A stretch of 64,000 nucleotides of DNA from Leptobrachium leishanense. Lineage: Eukaryota > Chordata > Amphibia > Anura > Megophryidae. Shown one piece after another: positions 10,718-21,909 of this stretch. The DNA lies in the NCBI GenBank assembly GCA_009667805.1, contig CM019071.1, positions 49,544,693 to 49,608,692 on the forward strand. The letters run 5' to 3'. The translations under genes were made by a program, and so were the position numbers. The notes under the pieces are model-generated. The model saw only the letters and a list, made by a program, of their open reading frames with translations, did not search any database and had not been told where the DNA came from. Position 1 is the stretch's first letter. The number at the start of each line of letters is the position of its first letter.

Positions 10718-11300
10718 GCTCATACACACTCGGTTTGCTGGGAGTTTTATTGCAGTGGATTCTGATGCACTCATACACACCGCACATTGCATTGCTGGGA
10801 GTTTTATTGCTGTGGATTCTGATACGCTGACACACACCACACATTGCATTGCTGGGGGTTTTATTGCTGTGGATTCTGATGCACTCATACACACCGCACA
10901 TTGCATTGCTGGGAGTTTTATTGCTGTGGATTCTGATACGCTGACACACACCACACATTGCATTGCTGTGAGTTTTATTGCTGTGAATTCTGATGCACTC
11001 ATACACACCGCACATTGCATTGCTGGGAGTTTTATTGCTGTGGATTCTGTGATACACACTGCATATTACTGTGAGTTTTATTGCCCTGGAGCTCTGGGAT
11101 ACGCTCATACACACTGCACATTACTGTGAGTTTTATTGCTGTGCAGTTCTGTGATATATACACACTGCACATTTCTGTGGGTTTTATTGCTTTGCAGCTC
11201 TGATATGCTCATACACAGTGCCATTTCTGTGGGTTTTATTGCTATGCAGCTCTGTGATACGCTCATATGCAGTGCACGTTTCTGTGGATTTTATTGTTCC
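10718..11300. repeat. 57-bp minisatellite
   Basis: About ten units with a period of 57 bp in the first half (unit starts at 10738, 10795, 10852, 10909), becoming more irregular after 11050. The core is GAGTTTTATTGCTGTGGATT with ACACACCGCACATTGC. Single diverged units occur elsewhere on the opposite strand at 22770-22860, 57985-58050 and 58425-58465. 57 is a multiple of three, which keeps frames open on both strands; no protein is implied. Confidence 0.92.
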
Positions 11301-11639
11301 ACCAATTAGAGCGGCTGTGATCCCGTTTACTTGACATGCGTGGCTGTTCTTTGTAAAAATACTTGAATTTAAACATTTCATAATTTTCTTTATCTCAATA
11401 GATACATTTGAAATGGTATACAAAATATACAAGTAGGCACTTGGTATCCACTTTTAATATAAAGAGAGGAAAAGGCGGAGCTCTAAGAGGAAAAGGTGGA
11501 GCTTAAAGAGGAAGGGTGGGGATTAACCAGGAAGAGGTGTGCCCTTGACAGGAAGGGGTGCGTCAAATTTAAATTAGGGCGTGCACGAGTTTAGTCAGGC
11601 CTAGGGCAGCACAAAACTTAAATACACCACTGGCCCTAG

Positions 11640-12186
11640 GTGTAGAGGGCCCTGCTAATAGGAGCTTACAGTCTAGAGGGATTGGGGTTGAGGAAGAAAA
11701 GGGGAATTTTACTGGACGGCAGGAACATTGTTGCCAGCGGTTTGGGAATGGTGGGGCCATAGAAGCATCTTCAATCGTGTGAGTAGGTGAGCAGAGGGAT
11801 GAGTTGCATCAGTGATGTGGTACACTAATCTGAAGAGATGGGTTTTCAGGGATTTCTTGAAGGCCTGAAGATCAGGGGAGAGTTTGATAGGGCGAGGCAA
11901 GTCAATCCACAGGACCGGAACTCGAGAAGTCTTGGAGGAGAGAGTTGGCCGTGCATGTGTAGACAGATGACAGGTGGAGATCGCCCACCGACCGGAGTTG
12001 TCTACACGGAACGTGTTTGCTTAGTAACAAAGACATGTAGGGAGGGGTCGCGTTATTGAGTGATTTGAAAGTGAGCGTCAGTATTTTAAACTGTATCCTG
12101 AAACGTACAGGAAACCAATGGAGGGACCGGCAGAGGGGGGAGGTACGCGAGGTGCGTCTGGTGCATCTACATGCTGCAGGTGCCAT
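11640..12186 (-). pseudogene. LINE ORF2 C-terminal fragment
   Basis: Read on the minus strand, 12186-11902 gives SLHWFPVRFRIQFKILTLTF and LNNATPPYMSLLL. Then, after a frame break near 11900, 11900-11709 gives PRPIKLSPDLQAFKKSLKTH with an LFR continuation. This is the conserved C-terminal end of vertebrate LINE ORF2 proteins in the CR1/L2/Rex group, here without the RT core. Its sequence differs from the LINE at 6650-8631, so it is a second family. Confidence 0.75.
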
Positions 12187-12386
12187 TTTTCATACACTGC
12201 CCATCATCATGAGTAAATTTTAGGTGTCCAGGAAAACATGGGTGATCTGGCGGACGTATACACAGGGGTTGTTCCGGTCACAGGGAATGTGCTGCCCCAT
12301 GTTTTATAAGGTGTTTTTTTTCTGTAATGAACAAGTAATCTAGTTACAGCTTATGTACGTGGTAGTGCCCATTTAATTAAAACAGA
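12187..12386. other. Short unassigned segment
   Basis: I see no gene or recognised repeat here. Confidence 0.4.
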
Positions 12387-13262
12387 CAGGGTTATTCGAA
12401 GAGATCCGAAATTGCTTGAGAAAGGTAACCGAACGCTGAAAATCAGCGTTCGGTTACCTTTCCTGGCCATTCGGCTATCCAGAGAGCAGGCAATACGCCA
12501 AATCCTGGCGAATTGCCTGCACATACGGTGCCTGTTCGGTGCCTGTTCGAGGGCAGTGAAATCCCCATGAAAAAGCACTGATTCGGCTATTCAGAGAACA
12601 CAAACCAGCAGTGAAAGGTTCCCCTAATGCCCTGCCATTCGGTGGTTTCATTCGGCAAGTTTATTCAGGAGAATCCCATAGGCTTCAATGTTAACGATAT
12701 TCCCGTTTTAATTCAATATCTAATAAACCGTTCATTATAAAATTCTGCAGTAAAGAGTCTCTTTATTTATAGATTTTTTTTTAGGATACTTTAAGCATTT
12801 TTCAGAATTTTGTTTTTTCTTTTTAAAGTTTTCTTCTTTTTTCTGTAAAAGCCCTCTTTATTATCATTCATTGGATCATATGTAAATTTCAGACATTTTC
12901 GCTCAGTAGTTTCTTTGCAAACAGCGTTTCACTTTCACACATTCATACAAACTGTTTTGCTAATTTATTCACTGCCTCTTCTGCTGTGTTGAAGGCTGCG
13001 ATCGGCTCCTGCTCGGGTTTTTCCGTGGTATTCGGCAGGTTAATCCAGATGTTTTTGACGGTTTTCGGCGTGCATTCGCCGGGTTTTGCGGTTCGTTTTC
13101 GTCGGGTTTGCGGCAGCTTTTCCCTGCAATTCGGGGACCCTGTGGTGTTTGCTGAATACACCGCAGGGTCACCGAAATGGGATTGGCAAAAGGAACTGAA
13201 TTGAAGAGAACGAAAAGTCACCGAACGTGCGGTGACTTTTCGAATCTCTTTGAATAACCCTG
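12387..13262. mobile_element. MITE copy A (CAGGGTTATTC ends)
   Basis: This 876-bp non-autonomous element has inverted termini CAGGGTTATTCGAAGAG and CTCTTTGAATAACCCTG. A perfect 20-bp hairpin lies near the left end (12420-12439 with 12443-12462) and a second inverted repeat lies near the right end (13210-13241). Copies B (28611-29521) and C (56220-57024, inverted) share full length and are flanked by TTA on both sides; this copy is not (AGA and CAA). The reverse-strand frames in it have no conserved protein. Confidence 0.85.
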
Positions 13263-13313
13263 CAAGAGTCAATTCCTGACAAGAGGAGTCTTCTGGAAAA
13301 CAATCATTTTTCT

Positions 13314-13319
13314 TTTAAT
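13314..13319 (-). terminator. Candidate polyadenylation signal of Ly6 gene
   Basis: Minus-strand ATTAAA about 118 bp beyond the stop codon of exon 3, with no better AATAAA in between. Tentative. Confidence 0.35.
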
Positions 13320-13340
13320 ATATTCCATGTGCATTCTTAC

Positions 13341-13420
13341 ATTATATATATATATACTGTACACACGTGTAGCACATCTTAGCTTAATATACACACAATA
13401 TCATATATATATATATATGA
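13341..13420. repeat. AT microsatellites in Ly6 3' UTR
   Basis: Two short (TA)n tracts lie at about 13344-13356 and 13403-13419, just after the stop codon of the minus-strand Ly6 gene. Confidence 0.8.
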
Positions 13421-13436
13421 GGGATGGACGCGTCCC

Positions 13437-13645
13437 TCAGGATATCACGGCGAGCGTCACAGTAGCCAGGGCTCCCAGGAAGGTGAGTCGAGGAGCTTGG
13501 ATGGAGAAGCCGCTGTTGCAGTAGTTTGCTGTGCAGCATGTTGAATTGTAATGGAGCATCCTGAGGACTCCAGTTAATTGCGTTGTGGTCTTATTGCAAT
13601 CTCCCGTCTGTAGACATCCCATCCTACTGAAAAAATGTTGCGTTC
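13437..13645 (-). CDS. Ly6/uPAR-type GPI-anchored protein, exon 3
   Basis: Terminal exon of a three-finger (LU domain) cell-surface protein. A strong polypyrimidine tract and CAG acceptor precede base 13645. The phase (GA after a split Gly codon) joins exon 2 without a frame change. It encodes five cysteines, including the family hallmark CC followed by CN (STCCTANYCNS), and two N-glycosylation sequons (NKT, NST). The C-terminus is hydrophobic (LTFLGALATVTLAVIS) directly before the TGA at 13437-13439. A cysteine-Asn followed by a short spacer and hydrophobic tail is the usual GPI-attachment signal. With exons 1 and 2 the protein is 130 residues, normal for Ly6 proteins. No orthologue can be named from sequence alone. 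Confidence 0.9.
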
Positions 13646-14577
13646 CTGTCATAGGAGAAAGAGGGAAAGATATGGGCATGGGATTCTATCGGCATTATGA
13701 ACACTGATGATGCTAAATAAATGGACATGTTGGGTTCATTGAGAGTCTACAATACCAGGAGGCAGCTACTTGACCCTAGGTATCTTCTATCCCAGTGGAT
13801 GACTTTGGCTTAGCTCATGTTTTGGAACTATGTGCCCCATGATTATCAATCAACCACTCAACAAAATCTGTGCCTCTATAGACCATCAACTTCCAACATT
13901 TTATAATTGGATCCCACCTTCTATGAACCATTGACACATTTGCCCGTGGACATCACAAGACACAGATTCCTGTTTTTTCGAGGCCTAAAAAACATCATTT
14001 TCAGGAATCCCCTTCGGAAGAGGCAGGAGAGCAACAGGTCATGAGCCCCGAGATGGAGAAAATGGGTCTCCATGGAACCACAAAGCTCACATGGAACTTG
14101 AGTTTAATTTCGCTGGTGGTTAGTGGATGTGTTGAGTGAAATCCCTGGTGTATCACATATCTTGCAACGTGTGCACCGGGAAATACACTCCTCCACCTAG
14201 GAGAAGGTTTGCATATGCGACCACCAGAGGTCGGGGACCTGAAAGTGTAGTCCTGATTTGTTTCATACTCCTACATCATCACAAAAAGGTGCAGATATCA
14301 GAAATATGGGTGGAGATCTTTGAAGGACGGTGAGGTGTGGGTGAAATTAGACTTGACATGAGTGGGCAACAAATCAGACAGAACCAGGTAGCACTTTTAG
14401 GATTCATAGAGGATCAATTGCTAGGAAACACAGAACTACCATGCGGTGGGCTGCAGATAGCTAAATCATGTCACACTACACATGACTTGTGTAGACGGGC
14501 AGCTGTACAGATTTGCACGGACAGAAATCTCTCATCTAGCTCATGGACGGCCACTGCCAGCATCCTTTATATATTAC
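13646..14577 (-). other. Ly6 intron 2
   Basis: Intron of 932 bp between exons 2 and 3 with a GT donor (14576-14577) and AG acceptor on the minus strand. No repeat or second gene recognised inside; the plus-strand frames at 14136-14333 and 14337-14627 have no recognisable content. Confidence 0.8.
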
Positions 14578-14709
14578 CTATTGCGAAGTTTACGGTGCCA
14601 CACTGGGAGGATTCGTCTGCGCATTGAGTGCCGTAGCTCTCGGTGAAGAAGCACTGGGAGAATAAGTAGACGTTGCAGTTACGACATTCTCTTAGATTTT
14701 GAGATTTTC
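14578..14709 (-). CDS. Ly6/uPAR-type GPI-anchored protein, exon 2
   Basis: This 132-bp internal exon encodes the first half of the LU domain with five cysteines in Ly6 spacing: the starting C-x-x-C (ECRNC), then SQC, TQC and SQC-GT. It is bounded on the minus strand by a pyrimidine-rich acceptor ending CTACAG (AG at 14710-14711) and a GTAATA donor (14572-14577). The exon starts with two bases completing a Gly codon from exon 1 and ends with one base of a Gly codon completed in exon 3. Both introns are therefore phase 1, the arrangement characteristic of Ly6/uPAR genes. No stop codon or indel is present. Confidence 0.9.
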
Positions 14710-15285
14710 CTGTAGAGAATGAAACAGAAAGTTTTAAGAAATTAGATCACAGGTGTTGTGTGTGACGTCCAGTCTCGGCAGACATTGACTCACCTTGGCA
14801 TGGTAGGTCTTTAAAGTAGGTGAGCACCATGGGAAAATTAGTTCGAAAAAAACCACCTAGGTATTTAGGATTGAACCTAGAGCAAGAGCAGCATGTACAG
14901 TAACAATGTTGCCTTTCCTACTACGATTCTCCATTGTACCCCTGTATGGTCATGGTTTTCATAGTCAACGTGATTACCTCCATCCTTGAGAGCCTCTCAT
15001 ATGGTATTTCTCCTAATAGCCAAATCCCTTGTGCCTGGTGACGTTTGAAGATGGTGCCTGCACCTTAAAATTGTCCTGTGAGCAGTTTATATATGGGTAC
15101 TAGGTTCCTCCATTGCATATTGAGGTCAGATTGGTTACTGATGTTATTTCACATTCTGTAGGTCACCTTACTCCCACATATCACTAGCCATCTCAGATTT
15201 TGTCAATTTGACCCATTGAAAAGCTGAGATCCGACAGTTTTTTTTCCTCGTGGACGTTTGTGCCGAAAAACCCATAAGAAGAGTA

Positions 15286-15425
15286 TGTTGTTTTATTTAT
15301 TTATTTATAATGGATTTTAGCAGGAAGGGTACATTGAGATTCCTCTCGTTTTAAAGTACGTCCTGGGTTCAAGAACATTAAAATGTTACTGTTGTTACAG
15401 AAATACAAAGTAATACAATGCAAGA
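15286..15425 (-). repeat. LINE 3' tail fragment
   Basis: TTTATTTATTTATAATGGATT with AGCAGGAAGGGTACATTGAG and GTCCTGGGTTCAAGAACATT is the reverse complement of the 3' end of the LINE at 6650-8631. Only the tail remains. Confidence 0.85.
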
Positions 15426-15923
15426 TATAAAAAAAAACAACACAAATGTGTTACTTCAGAAATCCATTATAGAGGCATACTGAGCATGTGCAAAGTGCCC
15501 TCAGACAGGGCAGAGTTTTAAAGCTGTCCTAAACCTTTGACAGGCTCATTTGCAACTGTTACTTTTTCACACTGCCGTCAGTCAAGTTTGGGGAAGAGAA
15601 CGCAACAGTGGACTGTATTCCAACCCTGGTGTAAATGTAACCAGAGCTGTTATAAACGTTGCAAATCCATAGACTATAATAGCTCTGGGAAGTTTGCAAC
15701 CGCTCCAGTTAAAAGTTTACACCAGGGTTGGAATAAAGTTCTGCAGTTTTTGAAAAATCCCCTCCCTACTCCAAAGATACTCACACGGTGACCTCTGATT
15801 TTTGAGAATCCTTCATGCAGTCCTAATACCCAACTATACTTTCATTATACGTCATTTATAAGACGCCAGCAGGTTCTGCAGGGTTGTACAAGACCAGCAG
15901 CCAGGGGGATAATATATACATTT

Positions 15924-16730
15924 CAGTGACGTGCGGTGAGGTCAGTGGCTGGTGAGGCACTGGCTAGTATCAGAGCCAGATATACACAGGGTTACGCAGT
16001 CGCAATTTACGCATTTGATTATCGTTATATAGGAGAATAGAGTTTCACTATTTACAGTAAAGTTCGCTTTTTTTTTACAGTTCTAAGAGCATGCATTTAC
16101 AATACTGACTAATAGAGGGCGAAATTACAACTCTTACTTTAAAATAAAGTTTGCATATAGGTTTTTAATGTTCTAAGAGAATGCACTTACAATACTGACT
16201 AATAGAGGGCGCTATTACACACGACTGACGAGGACAGTCACACGACTGTCCTGCGTCAATCAATCCATGGGGAGCTCTGCCTCCCATGGGGGCATTTTTT
16301 TTTTAAAAAGAATTGCTTGAGACCAATGGAGCTTTCCCATTGGCTCAAGCTTTCAATTGCTCTCAGTGCCTCTGGAGGCACAAAAGAGCGTAGAACCAGG
16401 AAGCAAAGCCAGCTTGAGCTACGCAATTAGCGTAGCATTCAGCTGTGCAAATTGTGTAGGCTAGGCTAGCTCAGTGCTGCCCCTGCTGTCTGTGTAGTGA
16501 ATCACGCACACATAAAGCAGCCAGCAAACTGAAAGGGGAAGGGAAAAAAAGCGGAGGACAGAGAAGCAGCGAGGGAGCATGGAGCAGGCGAGTATGAGAA
16601 CTTTTTTCAATAAATAACATTTTATTTACAGTTTAAATATACACACAGTCACACAATACATGTCATTACAGCACAATGAGCACATTAATTTACTGGAATG
16701 GCAGGGGCCACCCCTGACTGTACGTCCCTG
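15924..16730. mobile_element. hAT non-autonomous element, complete
   Basis: 807 bp with ends CAGTGACGTGCGGTGAGG and (reverse complement of the right end) CAGGGACGTACAGTCAGG. It is flanked by a perfect 8-bp duplication ATACATTT (15916-15923 and 16731-16738), the hAT signature. It has no transposase frame. The left 510 bp are repeated in inverse orientation at 5497-6034. Confidence 0.93.
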
Positions 16731-16992
16731 ATACATTTAGTGGCTGTGTTACTAAGAAGATGTCATGGTGACCAGATTGATTTTTTTGGAGACTTTCCAG
16801 CAATATGGTTAGTGGTGCATCCGTCACACAATGTCCTCCTTTGATCTGTGTATCAAAGATGTTCCTACTGAAACCACCAGGCACACCTAGGCTTTCATCC
16901 CTTAACTGTAAGAACATTCCATTGCGACACTCTCCAAAACTCAATATATTTTGTCACCCCCTACACCCCAGTGTTTTTCAACACCAAACATT

Positions 16993-17690
16993 GGCCCCTA
17001 TTACATTCTTCGCGCATTTGTTTTGCGCGTGCGCAAATGTGCATTTGCGCGAGTGCAAAACCATTTGCGCAGAACGTCGTATTACGTTCTACCGCGATTG
17101 ACCCTGCGCGAAGAATTTTTCTGTGCGCATCCTATACTTAACATTGTGAGCGCCAATGCGTTAGTGCGCTGGTACGCGGATGGTATTCCAATCTTCGCGC
17201 AACGAAAGTTTGCGTGCATTTTCGTAACGTCTTTGAAAAGCAGGTGGGAACTGTAAATGTGATCGTTCTGGGCTAAAAGAAATACACCAGCTCGAAAAAA
17301 AAAATACAGCACAGTACAGTTACACATTCTACACATACCCAAACATTAAAATTTATAAATTGTGTCATTGTTAATTTTTTCTTTTTTTGGCTGGTGGTTG
17401 TTAATTTATTTTTATTTTTTAATTTTTTTTAGTTTGTAAATATTTTATTGGAAATGGGTGTTTGATGTTGGCTGAATCCCGTGACAAAACAGTCTGCCCA
17501 CCGATTCCTGCGCGCAAAGTTCATTTGCGAACGGCTTTGCGCGTCGGATTTTCGCACGAAAAATCTTGAAGGAAGAAAAAATGCGCTCTGATCGGAATAC
17601 CACGTTAATTTTCGCACGAAAATGTTTTTTTCGTGTGCAAAAAAAATTGCGCTGCGCGAGCGCAATTGCGCAGAGGATGTAATAGGGCCC
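16993..17690. mobile_element. GCGC-rich MITE
   Basis: About 700 bp with inverted ends GGCCCCTATTACATTC and (right end reversed) GGGCCCTATTACATCC. Many GCGC motifs lie in the subterminal arms (TTTTGCGCGTGCGC, TTGCGCTGCGCGAGCGC). The flanking duplication is unclear (ATT and TTT). The small frames inside are not genes. Confidence 0.78.
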
Positions 17691-18794
17691 TTTGTCTCTG
17701 TTCTCCATACACGTCTTATTCTCGTATAATTTTAGCTCTCTGTTTTCCTCCACCTTTAATTTATTTTCAATGTATTTAATTTTTTTTTTTTTTTTTTTAC
17801 AGGTTTTATTTATATATTGTTAAGTTCAAACCTATTTAAAAAAAAAATCTACATTGTGAGGAGGAGAACTTTGCAGTAATCGAAGAGCTGATGGAGAAGC
17901 TCGCGCTAGTGATGACATCTTAGTGGTATAACCAGTATAATAATACAGAAGAAAAAGTGTCCCTTATCACTGCAATAAATGTATGTAGAAAATGAATAAT
18001 TTCCACTAAGGAAATGTGTTCTTTACCAAAATGTACAGGACTAAATGATACAAAATATTTCAGATATTTACCAAAAATAAATAATTTTGTGAGTCTATAT
18101 TTTATGGCATTTTTCTCGTGGGCTTGTCTATTTTTTACATGTTAATTATTATGGTTCTTTTTCTTTTAAAATAATTTCTGCATTCCGTTTGTTTTATTCA
18201 AAATTTAAAGTTTTATTTTTTTTTGATCAATTTAAAATAGATTTTTTTTTTTTTTGCAAATTTATTTGTGTATACCATTTAATGTGTATGCCGTTTAGGA
18301 GAGTTTTCCTTTTTAATTACCCATTGGAAATTTAAATATTAACCCTTTTTTATGTGCCGGAACCTACTCAATATTAAGCAGCAGAGCTATTTGCTAGATG
18401 CATAAAGTGAATTTTTGAATCTTAAATATTTTCCAAATGCAGGTCTCCTTCAGGTTCAATGGTTTAGCCCGTGGAAATGCCCTTCTTTCTTGGTCTCCCC
18501 TCCATGTAGCCTGCTGCTGAGTGTACACCAGCTGTTCCCTTTTGGAATATTGGAATGTAACTATTTGGGGATTTACTTTATGGCTACAAGTGCTTATCTT
18601 GCTGGTGCGCATTGATTGATCTATAAATGGACATCGGCAGCACATCTTCATTACAGGAGGGGTAACAATCAGGGATCAAGTCCTGAAAAAAGAAGTGTGG
18701 GAACTCACCAGGATTTCTGTCTCCCAATAAGCAAATATCACGTCGCACGTAACACAAACACACACTCAGCTCTGATAAATTTATGTATATATGT

Positions 18795-19443
18795 CAATAA
18801 GAAAGCAGATTGTACAACAAATGCTTATGCCGGCTATTGAACACTACAGCTGCCCCTCAAACACACCTTCATAAACTTACTACATTGTATAACTCATTCT
18901 GCCGCTTTGCATTACAATGTAACTACATGACCCACCATTGTGACATGTTAAAAGAGCTAAACTGGCCATCGCTGAAATCTAGACGCACCCTTCACCTTTC
19001 AAACCTGGTGTTTAAGAGCTTTTCTGGGAAGCTACCACCATTCCCTCAGCAGTTCCCTTCTCCTATAACCTCCGATCCAGGACCAGCACCTTACTTGCAA
19101 TACCACAATACAAAAAGACAGTGGCTCGATCCTCATTTTCCTACAGAGCACCGTAATTATGGAATAACCTCCCAGACACCATCAAATCTTCCCCCAGTCT
19201 AAAATCCCTTAAGAGATCCCTATTAACATACCTCAATACAGAATGTACCTGTAAACATGTAACATAGTGGCATATTTATTTTCTGTGTTAATCTGTATAT
19301 TTGTTTTGTTTTTAATATCTTGCATTTTATTACTTTGAATTGTTACAGTAGGTACAGAAATACAATGTTCTTGAACCCAGGAAATACTTGCAAATGAAAG
19401 ATCTCAATGTATCCTTCCTGGTAAAATACTTTATAAATAAATA
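18795..19443 (+). mobile_element. LINE 3' fragment
   Basis: Homologous to 7980-8631 of the first LINE copy. RT C-terminal coding (YNSFCRFALQCNYMTHHCDM, LHLSNLVFKSFSGKLPP) with frame breaks, then the same 3' tail ending TTTATAAATAAATA. Located in intron 1 of the Ly6 gene, opposite strand. Confidence 0.9.
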
Positions 19444-19693
19444 TGGAAGTCTAGCAAAAATATATGATAAATCCTATATTTATTGTGACTTAATAGAGAA
19501 ATATGTGATTGAACACCTGATTACTAGCTTTATAGAGTATGGGACCAAAGGGAACTCAGTTCCCTCTGTAAAATTAGTGCAGGAACTCCGTTCCCACGCG
19601 TTCCCCCTCGACTTGACCCTTGGTAACAATACTCCAATCATAGAAACGTTTTGGGTTACTGCATGTGCCTTATCACTTGGTTCATAGTAATCA

Positions 19694-20740
19694 GTAGTGT
19701 GTGTGTGAGCAGTGTGTGTGTGAGCAGTGTGTGTGTGAGCAGAGTGTGTGTGTGAGCAGAGTGTGTGTGTTTGAGCAGAGTGTGTGTGTTTGAGCAGAGT
19801 GTGTGTGTTTTAGCAGTGTGTGTGTGTGTGAGCACTGAGCAGAGTGTGTTTGTGTGTGGGCAGAGTGTGTTTGTATGAGCAGATTGTGTGTGTGTGCATG
19901 TGTGAGCAGTGTGTGTGTGTGAGCAGAGTGTGTGTGTGCAGAGTGTGTGTGTGCAGAGTGTGTGTGTGGTGGGCAGAGTGTGTTTGTATGAGCAGATTGT
20001 GTGTGTGTGCAGAGTGTGTGTGTGTTTGTGCAGTGTGTGAGCTGTGTGTGTGTGAGCTGTGTGTGTGTGAGCTGTGTGTGTGTGGGCAGTGTGTGTGTGT
20101 GTGAGCAATGTGTGTGTGTGAGCGGTGTGTGTGTGAGCGCAGAGTGTGTGTGTGAGCAGTGTGTGAGCTGTGTGTGTGTGAGCTGTGTGTGTGTGGGCAG
20201 TGTGTGTGTGTGTGAGCAATGTGTGTGTGTGAGCGGTGTGTGTGTGAGCGCAGAGTGTGTGTGTGAGCAGTGTGTGAGCTGTGTGTGTGTGAGCTGTGTG
20301 TGTGTGTGAGCTGTGTGTGTGTGAGCAGTGTGTGTGAGCAGTGTGTGTGTGTGTGAGTGTAGTGTGTGTGAGCAGTGTGTGTGTTTGAGCATAGTGTGTG
20401 TGTGAGCAGTGTGTGAGCAGTGTGTGTGAGCAGTGTGTGTGTGTGTGAGTGTAGTGTGTGTGAGCAGTGTGTGTGTTTGAGCATAGTGTGTGTGTGAGCA
20501 GTGTGTGAGCTGTGTGTGTGTGAGTGTAGTGTGTGTGAGCTGTGTGTGTGTGAGTGTAGTGTGTGTGAGCAGTGTGTGTGTTTGAGCATAGTGTGTGTGT
20601 GAGCAGTGTGTGAGCTGTGTGTGTGTGAGTGTAGTGTGTGTGAGCAGTGTGTGTGTGAGTGTAGTGTGTGTGAGCAGTGTGTGTGTGAGTGTAGTGTGTG
20701 TGAGCAGTGTGTGTGTTTGAGCATAGTGTGTGTGTGACGG
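19694..20740. repeat. GT-rich compound minisatellite
   Basis: About 1 kb of GTGTGTGTGAGCAGT-type units with higher-order blocks: a block containing GAGCTGTGTGTGTGTGAGC recurs at about 20030-20160, 20160-20280 and later. Long reverse-strand His/Thr-rich frames (up to 312 codons) are artefacts of the lack of stop codons in the repeat. It is followed directly by the hAT end at 20760-20852. Confidence 0.95.
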
Positions 20741-20759
20741 TTATGCATGTATTTCTTTT

Positions 20760-20852
20760 TTTGGGGGGGTTAACCTTTTATGGGCGTGGCACAGGGGGCC
20801 CCAGGATCTCTTATTGCCCAGGGGCCCCGTTAGTTGTCAGTCCGCCCCTGGT
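20760..20852. mobile_element. hAT-like right end
   Basis: Matches 8972-9070 (TTTTATGGG, AGGGGGCCCCAGGATCTC, GTTAGTTGTCAGTCCGCCCCTG split as GTTAGTTGTCAG and TCCGCCCCTG). It is thus a second copy of the hAT family at 6342-9070. The left terminus was not found. As in the first copy, a GTGTGAGC minisatellite precedes it. Confidence 0.8.
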
Positions 20853-21748
20853 AATCCGCACGAGTAAAGTGTAACCTCTCAATCTTCATTCAAACGGTAC
20901 ATTGTGTCCATGAGGACGGATCTCTTCGTGATTGATTTGACCGTCGATTGGGGCCGCGATGTTGGCAACATACTACTAGCCCAATAGAAGGTTTGTTCAG
21001 GAATTTACTATTCCACCTATTCTCTCATTCTCTATAGGATATAGTGTCGGGAGATATTGATCCTAATCATACAGATCAGACCGTTTATATTCACTTTTTT
21101 CATTTTTGTGTGGTTCCTTTCTATGTTATAATACAGATTAGGTTTTAACCGTCAGAGCATTTTGTTTTATGGATCAGTGGGATCCTTGTTACTTCTCACA
21201 TATCCATGTACCCACATCCATCCATCCTTGAACACACACACACACATTCATGTACACACACCTTAAAATCAGTAACACTGCATCTGATATAGACCTAATC
21301 ACGGGTTAAGTGAACAGGAACGCCTGGGAACACCGTTCCCGCACTGTTTTACCAGGGGGAACTTCCTTTTTGGCCGATTTACTGCAGAGCTACAAAACAT
21401 TTAAATTCAGACACAATTTTATAACAAGTATCTATATAGAAGAGTTTTTGTCAGGGCTTAAGTACATTGGTAATGCATGGGAAGGACAACCTCTCTGTAT
21501 TTGCATAGGAATGACACCGTCGCACATAAAGAAGCGCCGCAGCTGCTACAGTTTACGGTAATATATTTTTTAACAGAAACCCTGGATGGCCTGAAATATC
21601 AGTGAGTTCCCAAACTTTTGTGTTTTTTTAGGACTCGACCCCTGGACCTAATTAATAAATAATAATAACAGCAACATGACGGACAGGCAGAATAATTATT
21701 ATCCTTCTTATGATGTATCAAGCTATTCTTTATTCCTAAAACAAGTAC

Positions 21749-21800
21749 CTGTCGGGATTCCGGTCAGAAGCAGGAGACCGAGCAGCAGGAAAGAGGCCAT
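21749..21800 (-). CDS. Ly6/uPAR-type GPI-anchored protein, exon 1
   Basis: First coding exon, 52 bp: ATG at 21798-21800 (minus strand), then 16 further codons encoding a signal peptide (MASFLLLGLLLLTGIPT) and the first base of a Gly codon. It is followed by the donor GTACTTG (21742-21748). The Met context (AAGATGG) is a good Kozak match. Together with exons at 14578-14709 and 13437-13645 it gives 393 bp of uninterrupted coding sequence for a secreted, GPI-anchored LU-domain protein. The short hydrophobic leader ending at a phase-1 intron is standard for this family. The protein should reach the cell surface through the ER; its ligand cannot be inferred. Confidence 0.88.
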
Positions 21801-21897
21801 CTTGCTTTGTAGAGGAGTGTCCAGTGCCCAAAATAAGACTTTTTTTCGCGGCTCCCCTTAGTGATACTGAATATATGGCAACTATATCCTCCACCTT

Positions 21898-21907
21898 CTC
21901 CCTTATA
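21898..21907 (-). promoter_or_regulatory. Candidate TATA box of Ly6 gene
   Basis: Minus-strand TATATAAG about 100 bp upstream of the exon 1 ATG, leaving room for a 60-75 base 5' UTR. Position only; no other promoter evidence. Confidence 0.4.
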
Positions 21908-21909
21908 TA

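Larger units (their letters stand above)
9948..11632. mobile_element. hAT-like element, no TSD found
   Basis: The left end CAGTGGTGTACTTAGA (9948) and right end TAAATACACCACTG (to 11632) are inverted terminal sequences typical of hAT elements. The 8-bp flanks (CACCAGAG and GCCCTAGG) do not match, so these may be ends of two different copies. Inside are a perfect hairpin at 10394-10432, a 57-bp minisatellite, and a purine-rich AGAGGAAAAGGTGGAGC stretch near 11465-11545. No transposase. Confidence 0.55.
14710..21748 (-). other. Ly6 intron 1, repeat-filled
   Basis: A 7-kb intron with a GT donor at 21747-21748 and AG acceptor at 14710-14711 (minus strand). It contains a LINE tail fragment, a complete hAT element, a MITE, a LINE 3' fragment, a GT-rich minisatellite and a hAT end, annotated separately. 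Remaining stretches (14712-15285, 15430-15915, 16740-16990, 17700-18790, 19445-19690, 20853-21740) show no supported gene. Confidence 0.8.

Noticed and set aside
9948..11632. Single complete hAT element
   Set aside because: Kept only as hAT-like: the 8-bp flanks do not match, so the two ends may not belong together.
19656..20748. His/Thr-rich ORFs up to 312 codons and the opposite Cys/Val-rich ORFs
   Set aside because: Direct translation of a GT/AC-rich minisatellite in several frames.
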